Below, piece by piece: positions 51,076-61,046 of a DNA stretch of 64,000 nucleotides. The stretch lies in assembly GCA_036501185.1 (NCBI GenBank), contig DASYAU010000172.1:1-64000 (forward strand). Direction: 5' to 3'. The notes beneath the pieces were generated by a model that searched no databases, was not told where the DNA came from, and saw only the letters and a program-made list of their open reading frames with translations. Numbering within the stretch: the stretch's first letter is position 1; each line of letters starts with the position of its first letter. This DNA comes from Korobacter sp036501185. Its GTDB lineage: Bacteria > Acidobacteriota > Terriglobia > Terriglobales > Acidobacteriaceae. The translations under genes were made by a program, and so were the position numbers.

Positions 51076-52176
51076 TTACGCTGCTTCCCGCGCTCTTGTT
51101 CGCGCGAATACCATCTCCGCCACTCTCGGAAACCTCAAGAACCGCAATGCTAATTTCTGCACCGGCCGCGGGCACGCAATCAGTGCTCGTGCCTGTGCCG
51201 CGGCGCGAAACGCCGGTAAAAATTGTCGCTCATATCTCCGTCGATACTCACGCTCCGCCTGCTCCACCGTAATTCGTCCGCTGATCACATGCATTGCTAC
51301 CTGCGCTGCCGCTGTTCCCGTCCGGAGCGCCAATGAAATTCCGTCGCCCGCAAACGGATCGATAAATCCCGCCGTATCTCCCGCAAATAGCACTCCATCT
51401 TTTGTGGGCTCTGGCTCGGCGAAAATCAACGGAGCCGTCGACACCGGATCCATCGCCAACTCCCACCCACGCGACCGTTCGGCCAGCGCCTCATTCATCT
51501 CAAACAACGAAGCCAAGTCGGTCGCTACATCCGCCTTCACCAGCGCGCACGCGTTGATCAACCCTTCGCCCACCGGCTGCACCCCGCAGTATCCGCCGCG
51601 AAAGAAATACAAATCCGTGGAAGCCGGGGGATTCCTCTCGCGATAGTGAGCCTTCAATCCAAGCAGCTTTTTTGTGTTCCTCTTCGCTACCGGCTGTCGC
51701 AGCTTTGACCATCGGCCCGTCGCCCCAATCGCCATCGTCGCTGCAAACGTTCCCGACGAGGTTGCAATTTCAAACGCGTCATTGCTCCGGATCGCCTCTA
51801 CCGTTACGTCTTCGCAGCAAGTTACGCCCGCCACGCGCGCAGCTCGCCAAAGTGCTTCGTCCATAGCGAATCGCGGAATGCTGGCCGACGGAACCACGGG
51901 AATCTCCACCGGGCCGCCATCCAGAAACAGCCGAGCCCGTTCGATGCGCGGCGCACGCTCCATCATTGCCAAGCCTGCCGCATCTTCGGCCAGCAGTCGT
52001 CGCAACAATTCCAGAGATTCCGCCGACACAAACTCGCCGCAAACTTTTTGCCGCGGAAAGCGTCCCTGCTCCAGCAGCAGTACGCGCGCTCCAACTCGTG
52101 CTGCCGTAATCGCCGCAGCCGTCCCTGCCGGCCCTCCACCCGCGACAACCAGGTCGTACTCACGCGCTACTTCCAC
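51076..52176 (-). CDS. FAD-dependent oxidoreductase, geranylgeranyl-reductase-like
   Basis: A 366-residue flavoprotein. The N-terminal dinucleotide site is DLVVAGGGPAGTAAAITAARVGARVLLLEQ, followed by the KVCGEFVS loop. The second FAD-binding region is GVLFAGDTAGFIDPFAGDGISLALRTG. This places it with group A monooxygenases and geranylgeranyl reductases acting on lipids, quinones or polyketides. It overlaps the methyltransferase gene by 10 nt, and that gene overlaps an ABC exporter gene. The three form one operon, perhaps making and exporting a lipid-like metabolite (inference). Confidence 0.85.
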   Translation of the reverse strand: MEVAREYDLVVAGGGPAGTAAAITAARVGARVLLLEQGRFPRQKVCGEFVSAESLELLRRLLAEDAAGLAMMERAPRIERARLFLDGGPVEIPVVPSASIPRFAMDEALWRAARVAGVTCCEDVTVEAIRSNDAFEIATSSGTFAATMAIGATGRWSKLRQPVAKRNTKKLLGLKAHYRERNPPASTDLYFFRGGYCGVQPVGEGLINACALVKADVATDLASLFEMNEALAERSRGWELAMDPVSTAPLIFAEPEPTKDGVLFAGDTAGFIDPFAGDGISLALRTGTAAAQVAMHVISGRITVEQAEREYRRRYERQFLPAFRAAAQARALIACPRPVQKLALRFLRFPRVAEMVFARTRAREAA

Positions 52177-52835
52177 ACGATCACTCCCATGCGATACAGG
52201 TACTGCCGCTGTATCTCAACCTTCCGCGCACCGCACTCCCGCAACATCTCACGCACTTCTGGCGGGGTATATGCCGCGCGAATCGAAGCCAGGGAGTCAT
52301 GCCACGTAATCGGACTCCCATACAGTGGCAGCGATAGATGGGCCAGGAGCAGGTGCAACCGGCTGCGGATCAAGTCGCTGATCACCAACGCTCGGCGCGC
52401 CACCCGCAAACTTTCCCGCGCGAACTGCAGAACTTCTTTCGGATCGAGATGGTGTAGGAACAGCCCACAGGAAATCACGTCGAACGAATTTTCAGGAAAG
52501 GGAAGAGCCAGCGCGTCGCCCACATAGCTCTGCCCGCCGTTTTCCGGCAGATGTGTTGCCGCACGGTCCAGCAGGGTGATCTCGAGCTCGACATCGCCGG
52601 CCAGCCACACCCGTGCTCTCTGCGGCACGAATCCCGCGCCCGAAGCCACTTCCAGCAATGAAAGCTTTCGGGTATGGGTTTCATTCGCTACGCGACGCAA
52701 CATTGCAACCGTCGAGCTCACTCCGCCGAATAGCGTATTGATTCTCTGCAGGTCCCGCAACGATTGCCGCACATCGCGCTCGCTGCCCTGGTCCACATCG
52801 AGCCACTCAGCTTCGACCTTGCGTTGCACCGTCAC
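52167..52835 (-). CDS. SAM-dependent methyltransferase
   Basis: A 222-residue class I methyltransferase. Motif I is LSLLEVASGAGFVPQRA, motif II LEITLLDRAATHL, and later regions are GDALALPFPENSFDVISCGLFLHHL and RVARRALVISDLIRS. Similar methyltransferase-flavoprotein pairs tailor type III polyketide or quinone products in other bacteria, but no polyketide synthase is in this window. It overlaps both its upstream exporter gene (4 nt) and its downstream flavoprotein gene (10 nt). Confidence 0.85.
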   Translation of the reverse strand: MTVQRKVEAEWLDVDQGSERDVRQSLRDLQRINTLFGGVSSTVAMLRRVANETHTRKLSLLEVASGAGFVPQRARVWLAGDVELEITLLDRAATHLPENGGQSYVGDALALPFPENSFDVISCGLFLHHLDPKEVLQFARESLRVARRALVISDLIRSRLHLLLAHLSLPLYGSPITWHDSLASIRAAYTPPEVREMLRECGARKVEIQRQYLYRMGVIVWK

Positions 52836-54607
52836 ACCGTCTCGAGTTCTTCTTCCAGCAACTGTTTGTTGTACAGCTCGGTGTAGTAGCCGTTCTTCGC
52901 AATCAACTCATCGTGGCTGCCGAGTTCCACGATTTCACCGTGCTCCAGCACCGCGATCTGGTCGGCGTTTCTCACGGTCGAAACTCGGTGTGAGATAAAA
53001 ACCGTAGTTCGCCCCTCCATCAGCCGTCGCAAGTGGTTCAGGATGCGGTCCTCCGTCTGCGTGTCCACGCTCGCCAGCGCGTCATCGAGGACCAGGATCT
53101 TCGGGTTTCTTACCAGCGCCCTCGCAATCGCCGTTCGCTGCTTCTGCCCGCCGGAAAGCGTGATCCCGCGCTCGCCGACCATGGTCTTGAACTGCTCGGG
53201 GAACTCCTCGATCTCGGTCGCAATGCTAGCCGCGTCCGCCGATGTGCGCACCTCCACGTCCAGCGCATGCGGAGCTCCGAAGGCGATATTTTCACGAATC
53301 GTGTCGCTGAACAGAAATGTCTCCTGCGGCACGAACCCGACGTTCTTGCGCAATACCTCTACCAGGAATTCGCGGACCGGTCTTCCATCAATCAGCACGG
53401 ATCCCGGAGCAGCGTCGTAAATTCGCGGAATTAGATTCACGAGCGTCGATTTGCCTGAACCTGTCGGTCCCACGATCGCCAGACTCGTTCCCGCAGGAAT
53501 TTTCAGATTCACGTTTCGCAATACCAGCGGAGGCTCGCTGTTCGCTTCCAAATCCTCTGCGCGCGGCGGATAGCGGAAACTCAAATCGCGAAACTCGATC
53601 TCGCCCACCACCTCAGTCGGTGCATCAGTCGGCACGTCGGCGTCCGTAATCTCCGGCTTCTCCGCGAAGATCTGCTGAATTCTCTCCATCGACGCAGTGC
53701 CGCGCTGGAATACATCTACCACCCAGCCGAGTGCAATGATCGGCCAGGTCAACTGGACCATGTAGATGTTGAACGCCACAAACTTGCCAAGGTCAATCCG
53801 GTGCTCCAGCACCTCGCGCCCACCCAGCCACAGCACCAAAATGATCGCGAGCGCCAGCATCAATTCCAGGAGAGGCCAGAGCAGCCCGCGGATCCGCACC
53901 AGGTGCAGGCTGCGCTTGATGTATTCCTCGTTATCTACTTCGAAGCGCGAAATCTCGGAAGGCTCTTGCACGAATGCGCGGATGACTCGCACACCTGACA
54001 GGTTTTCCTGCACCCTCGCCGTGATGTCGGAAAACATTGCCTGGATTCGCTCGAAGCGCTGGTGGATCTTCCGCCCGAAATATTGGATGACTACACTCGC
54101 CACCGGCAGCGGGGCAAATGCGTAAAGCGTCAGCTTCGGGCTGATGTGCAGCATGAAGAACAGCGCGCCTGACATGAAAGCGATGGTGTTCGCCGAGTAC
54201 ATGATCGCGGGCCCCAGCAACATGCGCACGGCGTTGAGGTCATTCGTTGCACGCGCCATCACGTCGCCGGTCCGTGTTCGCTGGTAATACGTATACGACA
54301 GCCCTTCGAGATGGCGGAACAGATCGTTACGCAAGTCGAACTCAATCTCGCGCGAAACACCGATCAACAACCAGCGGGTCAAAAACTGGAAAATGCCCTT
54401 CGTGCCTGCAATCGCCAGCAGCAGCAGCGAGTAAGTTGCCAGCTTGTTCCCCGTCAGCGCCCGATTTAAATCGTTGATCGCTCGCGCCAGCACCTGCGCG
54501 AACAGGATCCAGATCCCGTTGTTCAGTACCACGCACACCGCTCCAATCGCTAGAGTGCCGCGGTACTTCTTCATGTATGGGAATAACGGTCGAAGTCTCT
54601 GGATCAT
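52832..54607 (-). CDS. ABC exporter, MsbA-like (fused permease-ATPase)
   Basis: A 591-residue half-transporter. A six-helix membrane domain (about 1-320) is followed by an ATPase domain with Walker A IVGPTGSGKSTLVNLI, Q-loop VPQETFLFSDTIRENI, signature LSGGQKQRTAIARAL, Walker B ILVLDDALASVD and switch His in FISHRVS. It works as a homodimer (or with a partner) exporting lipids or other hydrophobic molecules. It heads an operon with a methyltransferase and a flavoprotein, so it may export their product. Confidence 0.9.
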   Translation of the reverse strand: MIQRLRPLFPYMKKYRGTLAIGAVCVVLNNGIWILFAQVLARAINDLNRALTGNKLATYSLLLLAIAGTKGIFQFLTRWLLIGVSREIEFDLRNDLFRHLEGLSYTYYQRTRTGDVMARATNDLNAVRMLLGPAIMYSANTIAFMSGALFFMLHISPKLTLYAFAPLPVASVVIQYFGRKIHQRFERIQAMFSDITARVQENLSGVRVIRAFVQEPSEISRFEVDNEEYIKRSLHLVRIRGLLWPLLELMLALAIILVLWLGGREVLEHRIDLGKFVAFNIYMVQLTWPIIALGWVVDVFQRGTASMERIQQIFAEKPEITDADVPTDAPTEVVGEIEFRDLSFRYPPRAEDLEANSEPPLVLRNVNLKIPAGTSLAIVGPTGSGKSTLVNLIPRIYDAAPGSVLIDGRPVREFLVEVLRKNVGFVPQETFLFSDTIRENIAFGAPHALDVEVRTSADAASIATEIEEFPEQFKTMVGERGITLSGGQKQRTAIARALVRNPKILVLDDALASVDTQTEDRILNHLRRLMEGRTTVFISHRVSTVRNADQIAVLEHGEIVELGSHDELIAKNGYYTELYNKQLLEEELETV

Positions 54608-54654
54608 GTCGTGTTCGTCTATAAGGTCCCGGGGTGTTTATTAGATGTTTCGGC

Positions 54655-56115
54655 TCAATGTGCGATGCGGAAATCCGCCGCCGTGTGCTCTCCACGCTCG
54701 CAGAACCATGATACCGAGATGCCTTTGAAATCCTGTCGCTCGCAGAGCTTGTAATGCCTCAACAAGTCTCTCGTGATTTCCGGCAGTGCCGGGTCTTTCA
54801 CATCCGCGGGAAAGCGCACAACCCATATGCACGGATAAAATCGCGCCCACACCTGCGCATCGGCCTCGGAAGGTTGCTGTTCGCTGGGAATTAGCTGTGC
54901 CGCTTTCAGAGGGGAGCTGAGCCGGTCCCGATAATAGGCAAAGGGTGCGGCCCCATCTTTTATATAAAAGACGACCGGGGCATCGGGTGCCACCGATGCC
55001 GTATATGCCGCCGCCCCGCGCCAGTCTTCACGCACCTTCGAATACGAAGCCGCCGTCGCGATTCCCGACAACACAAGAATTCCGGCCGTAAGCCCCACAC
55101 CCACTCGATATCTTCGAAGCTGTTCCAGTCCCATCGACGCCAACAAGAGAAACGGCACCAGGCAGACGATTAGGAATCGGTGAAAGAACATCGGCCGCCA
55201 GAATGAGAGCAATAGGGTTGCGAGCATCGGAACCAGGAATCCCAACGGCGCGAACCACATCCGAAAATTTTCTACGGAAGGTCCGTTTGATCGCAGCCAG
55301 GATGCCCGCAACCCGCATATAACGGCGACGACCATCAGCGCTGCAAGCACCGCACCCACTACCTTGCCGCTTTCCGCCGCAAGAAACGTGATCGTCCGAT
55401 AAATCTCGACCAGGCCAGGCCGCGGCAGCCACCACAAATTTGAACCATGCGAAGCCCGGATCACCTGTATCCCCGGGATCGAGGCGACCGCGGTCAACAA
55501 CCACGCGCTGAGCGAGCCTTTCCATGGCGCCCGTTCCGCTGGCAGCAAGAACAACGAGCACGCGTGCCCGAACAGCACGAACACCGCGTAGAAATGGCAA
55601 TAAAACGCGCACACCGAAAACAACACATAAAGCAGCCAGCTCCCAACCGTCGGCTGCTCAGCAAGCTTCAGGAACGCCCAACTGCTGAGTGCCGCAAACA
55701 GCACCAGCATTGCGTACCCGCGCGCTTCCTGCGAGTACACCACCGCGCAGGTATTGATGGCAGTCAATCCGGCAGCCCAAACACCCACCCGTCGTGAATA
55801 CAATCGCGCACCAAGCGCGTACACCACAGGGACAGTCAGCACCCCCGGTATCACCGAGAGCGCGCGAATCCCCGCCTCGCCGTGGAAAAAGCGTACCCAC
55901 TCGCGCAGCGCGAGATAGTACAGCGCCATGTTCATCTCAGCATTCTTCAGTACGCTCCAGAATTGCGCGCTCGGCTCACGCACGAAGAGCACACTGAATA
56001 CTTCATCCTGCCAAAAGCCTTTGTAACCAAGCGCCAGAACGCGCAGCACCAGCGCGAGCGCAGTCAGCGCGATTACGCGCAACATCACGCCGCGGTCGTA
56101 TTCTTGCTCTGTCAT
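54655..56115 (-). CDS. Membrane glycosyltransferase, GT39/ArnT-like
   Basis: A 486-residue polytopic protein with about ten helices. Near the N-terminus, GYKGFWQDEVFSVLFV contains the DE pair that is the catalytic signature of GT-C dolichyl/undecaprenyl-phosphate-sugar transferases. EARGYAMLVLFAALSSW and the FWRPMFFHRFLIVCLVPFLLL segment also fit. The C-terminal soluble part is about 100 residues. Such enzymes use a polyprenyl-phosphate sugar to modify lipid A, arabinan or proteins in the periplasm. I chose the ATG at 56115. It follows lptFG by 14 nt, so a role in outer-membrane glycolipid modification is plausible. Confidence 0.83.
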   Translation of the reverse strand: MTEQEYDRGVMLRVIALTALALVLRVLALGYKGFWQDEVFSVLFVREPSAQFWSVLKNAEMNMALYYLALREWVRFFHGEAGIRALSVIPGVLTVPVVYALGARLYSRRVGVWAAGLTAINTCAVVYSQEARGYAMLVLFAALSSWAFLKLAEQPTVGSWLLYVLFSVCAFYCHFYAVFVLFGHACSLFLLPAERAPWKGSLSAWLLTAVASIPGIQVIRASHGSNLWWLPRPGLVEIYRTITFLAAESGKVVGAVLAALMVVAVICGLRASWLRSNGPSVENFRMWFAPLGFLVPMLATLLLSFWRPMFFHRFLIVCLVPFLLLASMGLEQLRRYRVGVGLTAGILVLSGIATAASYSKVREDWRGAAAYTASVAPDAPVVFYIKDGAAPFAYYRDRLSSPLKAAQLIPSEQQPSEADAQVWARFYPCIWVVRFPADVKDPALPEITRDLLRHYKLCERQDFKGISVSWFCERGEHTAADFRIAH

Positions 56116-56129
56116 GAGGGAACGGAAGT

Positions 56130-58502
56130 CTACGTCGGAACCCGCAGCACCATATACCCGGCGGCAAATCCGAAGATCAGGTTCGGCGCCCACGCCGCCA
56201 GCAGTGCAGGTAATTGATTGGCATTACCCATTGCCTCAAACAATCCCGCGCTCACCCAGTACAAAATTGCAATCCCGATCGCCGTCGCCACCCCTGCCAG
56301 CGCTCCGCCACGTCGCTGTCGCGAAACCGAGAAGGGAATTGCTAATATCGCCATCACCAGCGTAATCACCGGGTACGCTATCTTCTTATAAAGCTGCACG
56401 CGGAACCGCACCACGTCGAACCCGCTTTGCTGCAAATCGCGGATATACCGCAGAAGTTCGGTATAGTCCATCTCCTGCGACTGTCGAACTTCTTTCTTGA
56501 AGTATGCGGGTGGCTCCCCTGCGAGCGCTGTGGTCGTCACATCAAACGGCCTGTACTCCTCGATCGCCGATCCATTGAAGCGCCGTATCCACCCCTTCTC
56601 GAACACCCACTTCTGCAGTCCATCTTCCCAGTGGGCGTGCTGCGCATAGATTCGTGCCGTCAACGCAAACGTCTTCGGATCGAATTGGAAAATCGAGATT
56701 CCGCCAAACCGGTTCTGGTCGGGGTCGTAGAGTTCGTAGTAATAAATCGTGTGATTCGACCCGAAAATCCACTTTCGGTCTGGTCGCAAATACGTTTGTG
56801 GAGGCTTGCCCTTAATCTCATTACGCAGTGTCTCCTGTCGTTTATTCGCCTTGGGAATATAAAGCTGGTCGAACAGGAACAGGGAACCCGCCACTACCGC
56901 CGCAATCACGATCACCGGAAACGCCACGCGATAAATGCTGATGCCGGTCGCCTTCATCGCTGTGATCTCATTCGAACGCTGCATCAGCCCGAACGTTACC
57001 AGCACCGCCAGCAGTACGCTCAACGGCGTCATCAGGTAAATCAATGAAGGGCTCAGGTTCAGCAGGTAATCGCCCAGCATCAGCATCGAGATTCGGTTGC
57101 GCACGATATCGCCCAGCAGCTCGAAAAACGTGAACACCAGCGCGAGCATCACGAACGTCGCCAGCACCATGATGAAGTACAGCAGGAAGTCGCGCAGGAT
57201 CATGTCATCCAGCAGCAGCGGAAACTTAGCGCGGAATACGCGCGTCCGCGCGAACGATTTCTCGAATGCCCCACCCGAACCTTCTGCGCTTGATGTGCTC
57301 GGCTTATTCGAAAGCTTTTCCCGCAGTGTCTCCCACCAGCGCGTCAGCCAACTTAAATCGATAGGCGCCCGATCCACGCGATACAGCAGAAAAATGCCCG
57401 CCACGAAGAACACGGCATTTCCCATCCAAACGCCGAAGGCGGGGGGCAACTTCCCTCCACGTCCGAGCGAAACACCAACCAGGGAGAGCACGTAATAGAC
57501 GAAAACCAGCACGATCGTGAGCACGAAGCCCATGCTTTTGCCGCCGCGCCGCGACGACAATCCCAGCGGTATACCCACCACCGCCAGCACGAGGCACGCC
57601 GTAGGCAATGCCAGCCGACGCTGGAATTCCACCGCGTACCACCGCGCCTTGACCTGGTCCACCGAGTTGCCAAGATAATGTCCCGCGCTTACGCCCCCAA
57701 TATGCGCGCGCCGCCACAATTCACGCGTACTCAGCTCCGCCACGGGCACCAACTCGGGCGTCGGTTTGTCGGTTTCCGGGAGCTGGATCGGTATGTCCGT
57801 CTGGTTGAACGTCGAAACCTGGTACTGCGAGGGATCTTTCGCATTCGTTTCCTGCTGCGTCCCGTTTTCGAGATGCATGTGCAGGCTCTCCGTCCCCTCC
57901 GGTACCACGAACCCGTGTTCCGCCATCGTGATCTTCGGTTCGGATGGGTTGGTCACATCCGCCAGGAACACGCCCTTCCACAGCGCCGACCCGGTGCTCT
58001 CCTTCGTGTCTTCCACGTAGAGCACCGCATTCTTGAAGTCTTCGTAGAAAACGCGCGGCTGAATCTCGAACGATGCCTGGGAGCTCTTCAGCTTGTCCTG
58101 CAAGTGGGCCAGCGCCGCCGCCGATCTCGGCGCAACGTATACGTTGTTGATCAGCGCAACGATCCACAGGAACACAGCAAAGATCGAGACGATGCGTACG
58201 AACAGCATTGCGCCCATGCCGCTGGCGCGAATCGCCGTTACTTCGCTATCCGCTGCCAGCCGACTCAACCCGATCAGGATCCCCACCAGCACCGCCATCG
58301 GCAGGGTTACGGTCAGCGCGGAAGGTAGAGTGAGGAAGAAGATTTCCGCCACGCTTGGCAGCGGTGCGCTGTTGCGGACAATCAGCTCCAGCAGCCTGCC
58401 CAGGTCGCGCATGAAGATCACGAACGTGAACAGCGCCAGGCCTATCGCTCCGTGCGAAAAAACCTCGCTCAATATGTAGCGTGTGAGAATCCGCGTCCGC
58501 AC
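56130..58502 (-). CDS. LptF-LptG fusion, lipopolysaccharide export permease
   Basis: A 790-residue protein built of two LptF/LptG-family permeases in tandem. Each half has three N-terminal helices (first half: FSHGAIGLALFTFVIFMRDLG; second half: DFLLYFIMVLATFVMLALVF), a periplasmic beta-jellyroll and three C-terminal helices. The two halves join at about residue 395-410 through a Ser-rich linker (NKPSTSSAEGSGGAF). In most Gram-negative bacteria LptF and LptG are separate and form a heterodimer with the LptB ATPase to extract LPS. Here one chain would supply both. The GTG at 58502 is the start. LptB is not in the window. Confidence 0.88.
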   Translation of the reverse strand: MRTRILTRYILSEVFSHGAIGLALFTFVIFMRDLGRLLELIVRNSAPLPSVAEIFFLTLPSALTVTLPMAVLVGILIGLSRLAADSEVTAIRASGMGAMLFVRIVSIFAVFLWIVALINNVYVAPRSAAALAHLQDKLKSSQASFEIQPRVFYEDFKNAVLYVEDTKESTGSALWKGVFLADVTNPSEPKITMAEHGFVVPEGTESLHMHLENGTQQETNAKDPSQYQVSTFNQTDIPIQLPETDKPTPELVPVAELSTRELWRRAHIGGVSAGHYLGNSVDQVKARWYAVEFQRRLALPTACLVLAVVGIPLGLSSRRGGKSMGFVLTIVLVFVYYVLSLVGVSLGRGGKLPPAFGVWMGNAVFFVAGIFLLYRVDRAPIDLSWLTRWWETLREKLSNKPSTSSAEGSGGAFEKSFARTRVFRAKFPLLLDDMILRDFLLYFIMVLATFVMLALVFTFFELLGDIVRNRISMLMLGDYLLNLSPSLIYLMTPLSVLLAVLVTFGLMQRSNEITAMKATGISIYRVAFPVIVIAAVVAGSLFLFDQLYIPKANKRQETLRNEIKGKPPQTYLRPDRKWIFGSNHTIYYYELYDPDQNRFGGISIFQFDPKTFALTARIYAQHAHWEDGLQKWVFEKGWIRRFNGSAIEEYRPFDVTTTALAGEPPAYFKKEVRQSQEMDYTELLRYIRDLQQSGFDVVRFRVQLYKKIAYPVITLVMAILAIPFSVSRQRRGGALAGVATAIGIAILYWVSAGLFEAMGNANQLPALLAAWAPNLIFGFAAGYMVLRVPT

Positions 58503-58661
58503 GCCTCTAGTGTACCGCCACCCTCGTAAAACTTATCGGTGCTGCGTCGGGATTGTGGTTTTCCATGCCAATCCAATGCTTTTGTGCTCTTTCGTTACCT
58601 TGGGGTTCATGGAATTTTGCGTTTCAGCCGATCTTGATACACTGAAGCGACTTATTCACTC

Positions 58662-60938
58662 ATGGCTCGCGACGCAAAGATCCATCTCCTGCTCCTCTGG
58701 CACATGCACCAGCCTTATTACAAGGACCTCGTCTCCGGCGAGTACCGCCTGCCATGGGTCCGCATGCACGCCCTCAAGGACTATTACGGCATGGTGAAGC
58801 TGCTGGACGAGTTTCCCAACGTCCACCAGAATTTCAATCTCGTCCCCTCGCTGCTTGTCCAATTGCAGGACTACGTTGCCGGCACAGCTCGCGATCCATT
58901 TCATGAAATCGTTGCCAAGCCTGTCAGTCAACTGGGCGATAACGGCAAGCGCTTCGCATTGCAGTACCTTTTCCACGCGAATCCAATGCACATGATCGCC
59001 CGCTACCCGCGGTACAACGAGCTCTGGCAGCGTTACCAGAACGCCAGCCAGCACGAGCATCCTGAACGCGCCTTCGGCGACTCCGATATAGCCGACCTCC
59101 AGGTCTTATCTCAACTCGCATGGTTCGACGAGTTCTTCCTCGATCGTCCCGAAGTGAAAGCCCTCGTAGCGAAGGAAAGCGGCTACACCTCCGACGACCA
59201 GCGAAGCATGCTGCTCATGCAGCGCGACATCTTGTCCGCCGTCATCCCCGCTTACGCCGACGCCGCGAAAAAAGGTAGCATCGAGATCAGCGCCACGCCC
59301 TTCTACCACCCCATCCTTCCGCTTCTCTGCGATACCTACGCTGGCGCGATCTCCTCTCCCGGCCTGCCGCTTCCGCAAGCTCGCTTCCAGCGTCCCGATG
59401 ACGCCGAAGAACAAATCGTTCGCGCTCTCGAATTTCACGAAAAGCTTTTCGGAAAACGTCCTGTCGGTATGTGGCCCAGCGAAGGCAGTGTGAGCGAAGA
59501 AGCAATCGCCATCGCCGCCGGCCAAGGCGTCCAGTGGATGGCCACCGACGAAGGCGTCCTCGGCCGCACCCTCGGTCATTTCATGGAGCGCGACCTCAAA
59601 GGCCAGCTCACCGCCGAAAGTGCTCAACAGCTTTTCCGCATCTACCGATATGAAAACGATGGCGCTCGCATGCATATGGTCTTTCGCGACCATCGTCTGA
59701 GCGATCTCATCGGCTTCGTTTACCAGGGCATGCCCCCAGCGGACGCGGCTCAACACCTCGTCACCAGCATTCATCTCTCCGCCCAGTCGGTGCTCGACAG
59801 CGGTCGCGACGCCGTCATCCCTATCATCCTCGACGGCGAAAACGCCTGGGAGTCCTATCCGAAGAACGGCCGCGAGTTCCTCCGCCGCTTTTACGACGCC
59901 CTCCAGCGCGACCCGCAGATTGAGTCACTCACCATAAGCGAGGCCATCGCCCGGACCCGCGACGAAGACTTCGGCCATCTCAACAGCATCGTCCCCGGCT
60001 CCTGGATCAACGCCAACTTCAACATTTGGATCGGCGCTCCCGAAGACAATCGCGCTTGGGACCACCTCGCGGCCGCTCGTAAGTTTTACGACGACAATGC
60101 TCCGCGCGTCAGCGACAGCGCCCGCAATCTCGCCTTCGAAGAGCTGCTAATCGCCGAAGGCAGCGATTGGAACTGGTGGTACGGCCCGGAACATCACTCC
60201 GCCAACGACCGCGATTTCGACGAGCTCTACCGCAAGCATCTTTCCAACGTCTACCAGGCGCTCGGCTCTTCCGCGCCCGAAGAACTCGCGCAGCCCATCA
60301 TCACCGGAACCTTTCGGCCTACTCTTGTTCCGCAAACCGCCTTCATTCATCCGCGCATCGACGGCCGTGTCGGCGGCTACTTCGATTGGATGGGCTCCGC
60401 CATGTACTCCGCCGACCGCCGCACCAGCGCGATGCACGGCAAGCAGTTCCTGCTTGACGCCATCTACGCCGGCGTTGACGAAGACTTCCTCTACGGCCGC
60501 CTCGATTTCACGGGTGAAGCTCCACCGGCTGGCGTTTTTCGCGTCATCGTGAATGTCGAAGTCATCCACGACGGCCACACCACCGGCTTCCGCCTTATTG
60601 CAGATGCCCAGGGCAGCGATCTCCGCACTTGGTCCGTCACCAACGGCGAAGAGCGCAATGTCCTCGCCAATAGCGACTTCACCGCCGGTAACACGCTCAC
60701 CTGCGCCGCTGACGAATCCGCCCAGCAAATTCAGGTCTTCGTCGGCAACATATTCGAGTGCCGTCTTCCCCACAAAATCCTCGGGGCACAATATGGCGAC
60801 AAACTCCGACTGCGCTTCAGCCTCTGGAAAGAAAAACTACCGGTCGACGCCCTTCCGGTCGAAGGCTGGCTAGAACTCCGCATCTCTTCCGATACTGAGC
60901 TCGAAGAAAACATCTACAACTACAGCGTCGATAGCTAA
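58662..60938 (+). CDS. GH57 family glycoside hydrolase
   Basis: A 758-residue cytoplasmic protein (no signal peptide). The N-terminal GH57 barrel starts with LLLLWHMHQPYYKDL. The catalytic Glu is near residue 274 in GMWPSEGSVSEE, and the acid/base Asp near 391 in LDGENAWES. The C-terminal about 250 residues are beta-rich (PQTAFIHPRIDGRVGGYFDWMG), as in amylopullulanase-like members. The enzyme should act on alpha-1,4/1,6-glucans such as glycogen or on a related oligosaccharide. Its start is ATG 58662. It is divergent from lptFG, with 159 nt between. Confidence 0.9.
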   Translation: MARDAKIHLLLLWHMHQPYYKDLVSGEYRLPWVRMHALKDYYGMVKLLDEFPNVHQNFNLVPSLLVQLQDYVAGTARDPFHEIVAKPVSQLGDNGKRFALQYLFHANPMHMIARYPRYNELWQRYQNASQHEHPERAFGDSDIADLQVLSQLAWFDEFFLDRPEVKALVAKESGYTSDDQRSMLLMQRDILSAVIPAYADAAKKGSIEISATPFYHPILPLLCDTYAGAISSPGLPLPQARFQRPDDAEEQIVRALEFHEKLFGKRPVGMWPSEGSVSEEAIAIAAGQGVQWMATDEGVLGRTLGHFMERDLKGQLTAESAQQLFRIYRYENDGARMHMVFRDHRLSDLIGFVYQGMPPADAAQHLVTSIHLSAQSVLDSGRDAVIPIILDGENAWESYPKNGREFLRRFYDALQRDPQIESLTISEAIARTRDEDFGHLNSIVPGSWINANFNIWIGAPEDNRAWDHLAAARKFYDDNAPRVSDSARNLAFEELLIAEGSDWNWWYGPEHHSANDRDFDELYRKHLSNVYQALGSSAPEELAQPIITGTFRPTLVPQTAFIHPRIDGRVGGYFDWMGSAMYSADRRTSAMHGKQFLLDAIYAGVDEDFLYGRLDFTGEAPPAGVFRVIVNVEVIHDGHTTGFRLIADAQGSDLRTWSVTNGEERNVLANSDFTAGNTLTCAADESAQQIQVFVGNIFECRLPHKILGAQYGDKLRLRFSLWKEKLPVDALPVEGWLELRISSDTELEENIYNYSVDS

Positions 60939-61032
60939 CCGCGCCATAGCCTATTCCTCAACCTGACGCCCCAAGGCCTCCCATTCCGCTCTCAATCTCG
61001 AATTCCCCCTGTCCCTCTCACCCATAAGGCTT

Positions 61033-61038
61033 TACAAT
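61033..61038 (+). promoter_or_regulatory. -10 element upstream of the TPM gene
   Basis: TACAAT lies 8 nt before the ATG at 61047, with no ribosome binding site between, as at other leaderless-looking starts in this window. Confidence 0.45.
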
Positions 61039-61046
61039 CCTCACGA

